A DNA stretch of 8,730 bases, from the NCBI GenBank assembly GCA_003266075.1, contig MUZZ01000159.1, forward strand, positions 1-8,730. Direction: 5' to 3'. Positions 6,362-8,730 of the stretch are shown here, in pieces (the stretch's first letter is position 1; every line of letters starts with the position of its first letter). The translations under genes and the position numbers were made by a program. This DNA comes from Methanosphaera sp. rholeuAM74 (GTDB taxonomy: Archaea > Methanobacteriota > Methanobacteria > Methanobacteriales > Methanobacteriaceae). Below the pieces are notes generated by a model. The model searched no databases, was not told the origin of the DNA, and saw nothing but the letters and a program-made list of their open reading frames with translations.

Positions 6362-7498
6362 ATGCCTATATTATTATTGAAAAACAAGGATATCGACTTG
6401 ATAACTGGTAAACGTAACATGACCATACGCCGTTTGTGGAAGACTCCATTGTATAGGGGTGATAGGCTTTACTGTTACTGGAATATACTGTCAAAGGAAC
6501 GTGAGAAGATTTTTGAGGCAGAAGTTACTCAAGTGAATATATTGTCCTTTGAAGAGATTGTTAACAATGGTCGTATTGCCACTAATCTAGGTTATAAGTC
6601 TGCTAGGGAGATGGAGGATGACCTAAAAAAGACCTATCCTAACAATACATCTGATGGGGATGAGTTCCAGATTTTTTCTTTCCGTAAGTTGCCCGTTGAA
6701 CAGTGGGAAGGTTCTGTCATTGACCAGAAGAACATGATAATGAAGAAGGCTGACATACTCTTTGACATGGGTAAGTATGAACAGTCATCTGTATGTTATA
6801 AGGCCGCCCTTGAGTATGATGAATGGGATGTGTATCTGCTTAATCGTATAGGTGATAACCTCACCCGTCTTGGCCAGTTTGGGGATGCCATACAGTATTA
6901 TAGGAACGCTATTAAGATAGAACCAAACAATGAGTACCTCTATAACAACCTTGCCATAGTATACATTAATAAGGGTGACCCAGAAGAGGCTTTGAAGATG
7001 AATAATGAGGCTTTGAAGCTCAACTCCCAGAATACCACTATACTGTATTGGAGGGGATTGATTTATGAGATGCTGGGTGATTTTGAACGAGCTCTTAAGT
7101 TCTTTGATTATGTAATCCGTATAGATGATACTAACCCTGACGTGTGGAATGAACGTGGAACAATACTTAACATGCTAGGAAAAAGTGAGGATGCTCTGAT
7201 TTCATATGATAAATCCATAGCATTGTGCTTGGATAACAGCTTGGATGATGCTAATATGTGGGCTAGTAAGGCTAACACCCTGCTTGGTCTTCAACGCTAC
7301 GATGAAGCCATTGAATGCTATGATAACGCTCTTAAAACGGATAAACATAATCCGATTATACTTAACAATAAGGGTGTTGCGCTTATGGAGTTAGATAACT
7401 TCAGGGATGCCATAGAATGCTTTAACAAGGTACTTGTAATGTATCCAGATAACCCTGATGCACAGGTACTACAGGAGGTTTGCCTGGACAACCTCTAG
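6362..7498 (+). CDS. ASCH-like domain protein with seven TPR repeats
   Basis: A 378-residue two-part protein of unknown function. Residues 1-112 resemble an ASCH (PUA-like) domain: the hallmark GKRNMTIR at 16-23, GDRLYCYW at 33-40 and a strand FEAEVTQV at 51-58. ASCH domains are thought to bind RNA, and some related members act on modified nucleosides. Residues 122-375 form about seven tetratricopeptide repeats of 34-37 residues, starting near 123, 159, 193, 227, 261, 299 and 333, each with the G/A-Y-A-N-P pattern (for example RLGQFGDAIQYYRNAIKIEP). TPR arrays are protein-docking scaffolds. There is no signal peptide or membrane segment, so the protein should be cytoplasmic. It follows the radical SAM gene by 15 bases, with a weak AGGGAA ribosome binding site, suggesting translation together. 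It ends on the stop codon shared with the UPF0280 gene. TPR and ASCH assignments are by motif; the role is unassigned. Confidence 0.85.
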   Translation: MPILLLKNKDIDLITGKRNMTIRRLWKTPLYRGDRLYCYWNILSKEREKIFEAEVTQVNILSFEEIVNNGRIATNLGYKSAREMEDDLKKTYPNNTSDGDEFQIFSFRKLPVEQWEGSVIDQKNMIMKKADILFDMGKYEQSSVCYKAALEYDEWDVYLLNRIGDNLTRLGQFGDAIQYYRNAIKIEPNNEYLYNNLAIVYINKGDPEEALKMNNEALKLNSQNTTILYWRGLIYEMLGDFERALKFFDYVIRIDDTNPDVWNERGTILNMLGKSEDALISYDKSIALCLDNSLDDANMWASKANTLLGLQRYDEAIECYDNALKTDKHNPIILNNKGVALMELDNFRDAIECFNKVLVMYPDNPDAQVLQEVCLDNL

Positions 7499-8184
7499 TC
7501 ACGTATAGCTACTATTGGTGGTATATGACCAATTTTTCCCATCACATCATCTTTTATAACCATTACTCCATCATAGTAGTCACGATACCCCTCAGCCTCT
7601 TCCAGACTATTGTTAACTATTTCATCATAGTCTTCTCCCAATCCATGGTTTGCTATTCTTGTTGCCAGGCTGTCACATATACTGGCCTGTCTTCCAAACA
7701 CTATTGTGGCATCTGTTTTTCCGAAGCTTTTAGAATGACCTACACTGCCAGATGATGTGCAGATTCCACCATGATATCCTTTAACTTTAAATGCTACCTT
7801 GTCAGAGTAAGGGCTTTCTCCTGCATAAACTGATATGTAAGTCTTTTTATTCACTTTCAGGGCTATATCTCCACCATTTTCTATTAATGAATACCTCGTA
7901 CCCATGGATTCCAGGTGTTCCAAGCATATCTGACTAATACTTCCTGCCACGGCAGACATCGCACCAATTCCAGCAATTCTACCAGCACGTGTGGTAAGCT
8001 CTAGTATCCTGTGCGTGCTATCAAATTCTGGTGCTTCATATGATGTGAAATTCTTATCTCTTGCTATTTTGTCTTCAAGTATAGTGTACTGTTTATTTAT
8101 CACATCATCTAGTTTATGCAGTACAATATCACTTTTAAGATATATATGGGTTGACTTTATGCTTATCTCTTCTTCTTTAATCAT
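7495..8184 (-). CDS. UPF0280 family protein (ApbE-like fold)
   Basis: A 229-residue protein of the UPF0280/COG2122 family, found mostly in methanogens and some bacteria and distantly related to the ApbE flavin transferases. Its function is not established. Family signatures are STHRILELTTRAGRIAGIGA (56-75), the ENGGD motif (102-106), which also occurs in ApbE, and the glycine/serine-rich GICTSSGSVGHSKSFGKTDA (140-159), with the D169-SLATRIAN helix after it. Length is close to the family norm and no motif looks missing. The ATG at 8182-8184 has GAGGAG about five bases upstream and a TATA-like AAAGTATATGG at 8223-8233. It is transcribed alone towards the ASCH-TPR gene and overlaps it by four bases at the stop codons. 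An FMN-transfer or cofactor role would be a guess from fold only. Confidence 0.88.
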   Translation of the reverse strand: MIKEEEISIKSTHIYLKSDIVLHKLDDVINKQYTILEDKIARDKNFTSYEAPEFDSTHRILELTTRAGRIAGIGAMSAVAGSISQICLEHLESMGTRYSLIENGGDIALKVNKKTYISVYAGESPYSDKVAFKVKGYHGGICTSSGSVGHSKSFGKTDATIVFGRQASICDSLATRIANHGLGEDYDEIVNNSLEEAEGYRDYYDGVMVIKDDVMGKIGHIPPIVAIRD

Positions 8185-8222
8185 GTATTCTCCTCGGATA
8201 CTCTTTTTAACTTAGATTATTT

Positions 8223-8233
8223 CCATATACTTT
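8223..8233 (-). promoter_or_regulatory. Candidate TATA box for the UPF0280 gene
   Basis: The - strand reads AAAGTATATGG, preceded by the A/T-rich GATTTTT, about 40 bases upstream of the ATG. Initiation about 25 bases on would give a leader of roughly 20 bases containing the GAGGAG ribosome binding site. Confidence 0.4.
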
Positions 8234-8304
8234 AAAAATCATGTTTATCTAAATCTGGATGCCCAGTTTAGGCTTTCATGTAAACCAACAGGTACTATGA
8301 ATAA

Positions 8305-8712
8305 TTGTATCCAACTTCCTTCAGACTCTATTTGAATTTTTCCCATTCTAGTAGATGAGTTTTACAAAACATTCCCCTAACCTTTTCCCAGCCAAAAAAA
8401 AGTTTAGGTTTCTAGGCTTCAATTAATCGAAGATATATCATATAATTGACATCTAGAATCATTAATCCCATTCATAGAGCCAGCCAAAGACAATCTCTGA
8501 CATGGTTGACCACCTATAAAAACTATAACGTCAGCAATACCCTGGCTTTCAACTTTTTCAACAGAATAATATCCAGTTTCGGCTATGATTATCTTAGCAG
8601 GTCTTCCAACACCCATCCAATTATAATTGGCAAAGACTAATATCCAAAATCCCCATTTTTAAAACCTAAATCAAGTCCTCCAACTCCTCCAAAAAAAGGA
8701 TGCAATTTTCAT
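8305..8712 (-). pseudogene. Decayed DNA (cytosine-5) methyltransferase, N-terminal part
   Basis: Read across frames, the - strand spells the N-terminal part of a C5 cytosine methyltransferase of the M.HaeIII kind. It starts at the ATG at 8712 (MKIASFF). After one extra T in a T7 run (8691-8697) the frame shifts to GGVGGLDLGFKNGDFG, which is motif I, the SAM-binding site. It then returns to the first frame for ILVFANYNWMG. That frame continues to IGGQPCQ (motif IV, with the catalytic Cys) and SLAGSMNGINDSRCQLYD. A further +1 shift near 8436 leads to YLRLIEA, a TAG stop (8412-8414), KPKLFF, and EKVRGM, where ENVxGM of motif VI is expected. After a second TAG (8328-8330) LKEVGYN follows, and then similarity fades. 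The C-terminal half with the target-recognition domain is missing. At least three shifts and two stops make it non-functional. No restriction enzyme gene is visible beside it, though the window ends just upstream. Confidence 0.75.
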
Positions 8713-8730
8713 TTTTTTAAACTTCCCTTG

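Noticed and set aside
7480..7755. A + strand open frame across the ASCH-TPR/UPF0280 junction
   Set aside because: It is antisense to the UPF0280 gene and its translation is hydrophobic, Tyr/Ser-rich low-complexity sequence with no family signature.
8394..8712. Phase-variable but functional methyltransferase controlled by T-tract length
   Set aside because: Changing tract lengths cannot remove the in-frame TAG stops, and the C-terminal half with the target-recognition domain is absent, so decay is the simpler reading.

Overview
The window is AT-rich and reads as a methanogenic archaeon of the order Methanobacteriales, perhaps Methanosphaera or Methanobrevibacter. That placement is inference. 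It rests on a pyruvoyl-dependent arginine decarboxylase and a UPF0280 protein (both typical of methanogens), TATA-box promoters with purine-rich upstream elements, T-run ends in place of clear stem-loop terminators, and strong GGAGG-type ribosome binding sites. Seven intact or nearly intact genes, one truncated reading frame at the left edge and one decayed gene at the right edge can be supported.

Layout. Bases 2-115 hold the end of a + strand reading frame, followed by a T-run and about 350 bases with no convincing gene. A bacterial-type LonA protease lies on the - strand (466 to about 2925); its conserved N-terminus runs upstream of the first ATG, to a well-placed ribosome binding site followed by ATA. 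A divergent promoter region with an 18-bp inverted repeat separates lon from pdaD (+), the arginine decarboxylase. pdaD converges on a - strand pair made of a gamma-class carbonic anhydrase-like protein followed by hisC. After a second divergent intergenic region comes a + strand pair: a radical SAM activating enzyme of the NrdG type and an ASCH-TPR fusion protein of unknown role. This pair meets a UPF0280 (ApbE-like) gene tail to tail, the two TAG stops sharing the palindrome CTAG. Upstream of the UPF0280 gene lies the wreck of a DNA cytosine-5 methyltransferase gene (8712 down to about 8305), with several frameshifts and stops.

How the genes fit together. They are mostly housekeeping: protein quality control (Lon), agmatine synthesis for polyamines and tRNA modification (PdaD), histidine synthesis (HisC) and glycyl-radical activation (NrdG-like). 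The gamma-carbonic anhydrase-like protein, the ASCH-TPR protein and the UPF0280 protein have no assignable substrate from sequence alone. I see no mobile element, CRISPR array, tRNA or rRNA. The points most worth following up are the missing canonical lon start, the ASCH-TPR protein joined to a radical SAM activase, the CTAG gene junction and the methyltransferase relic.
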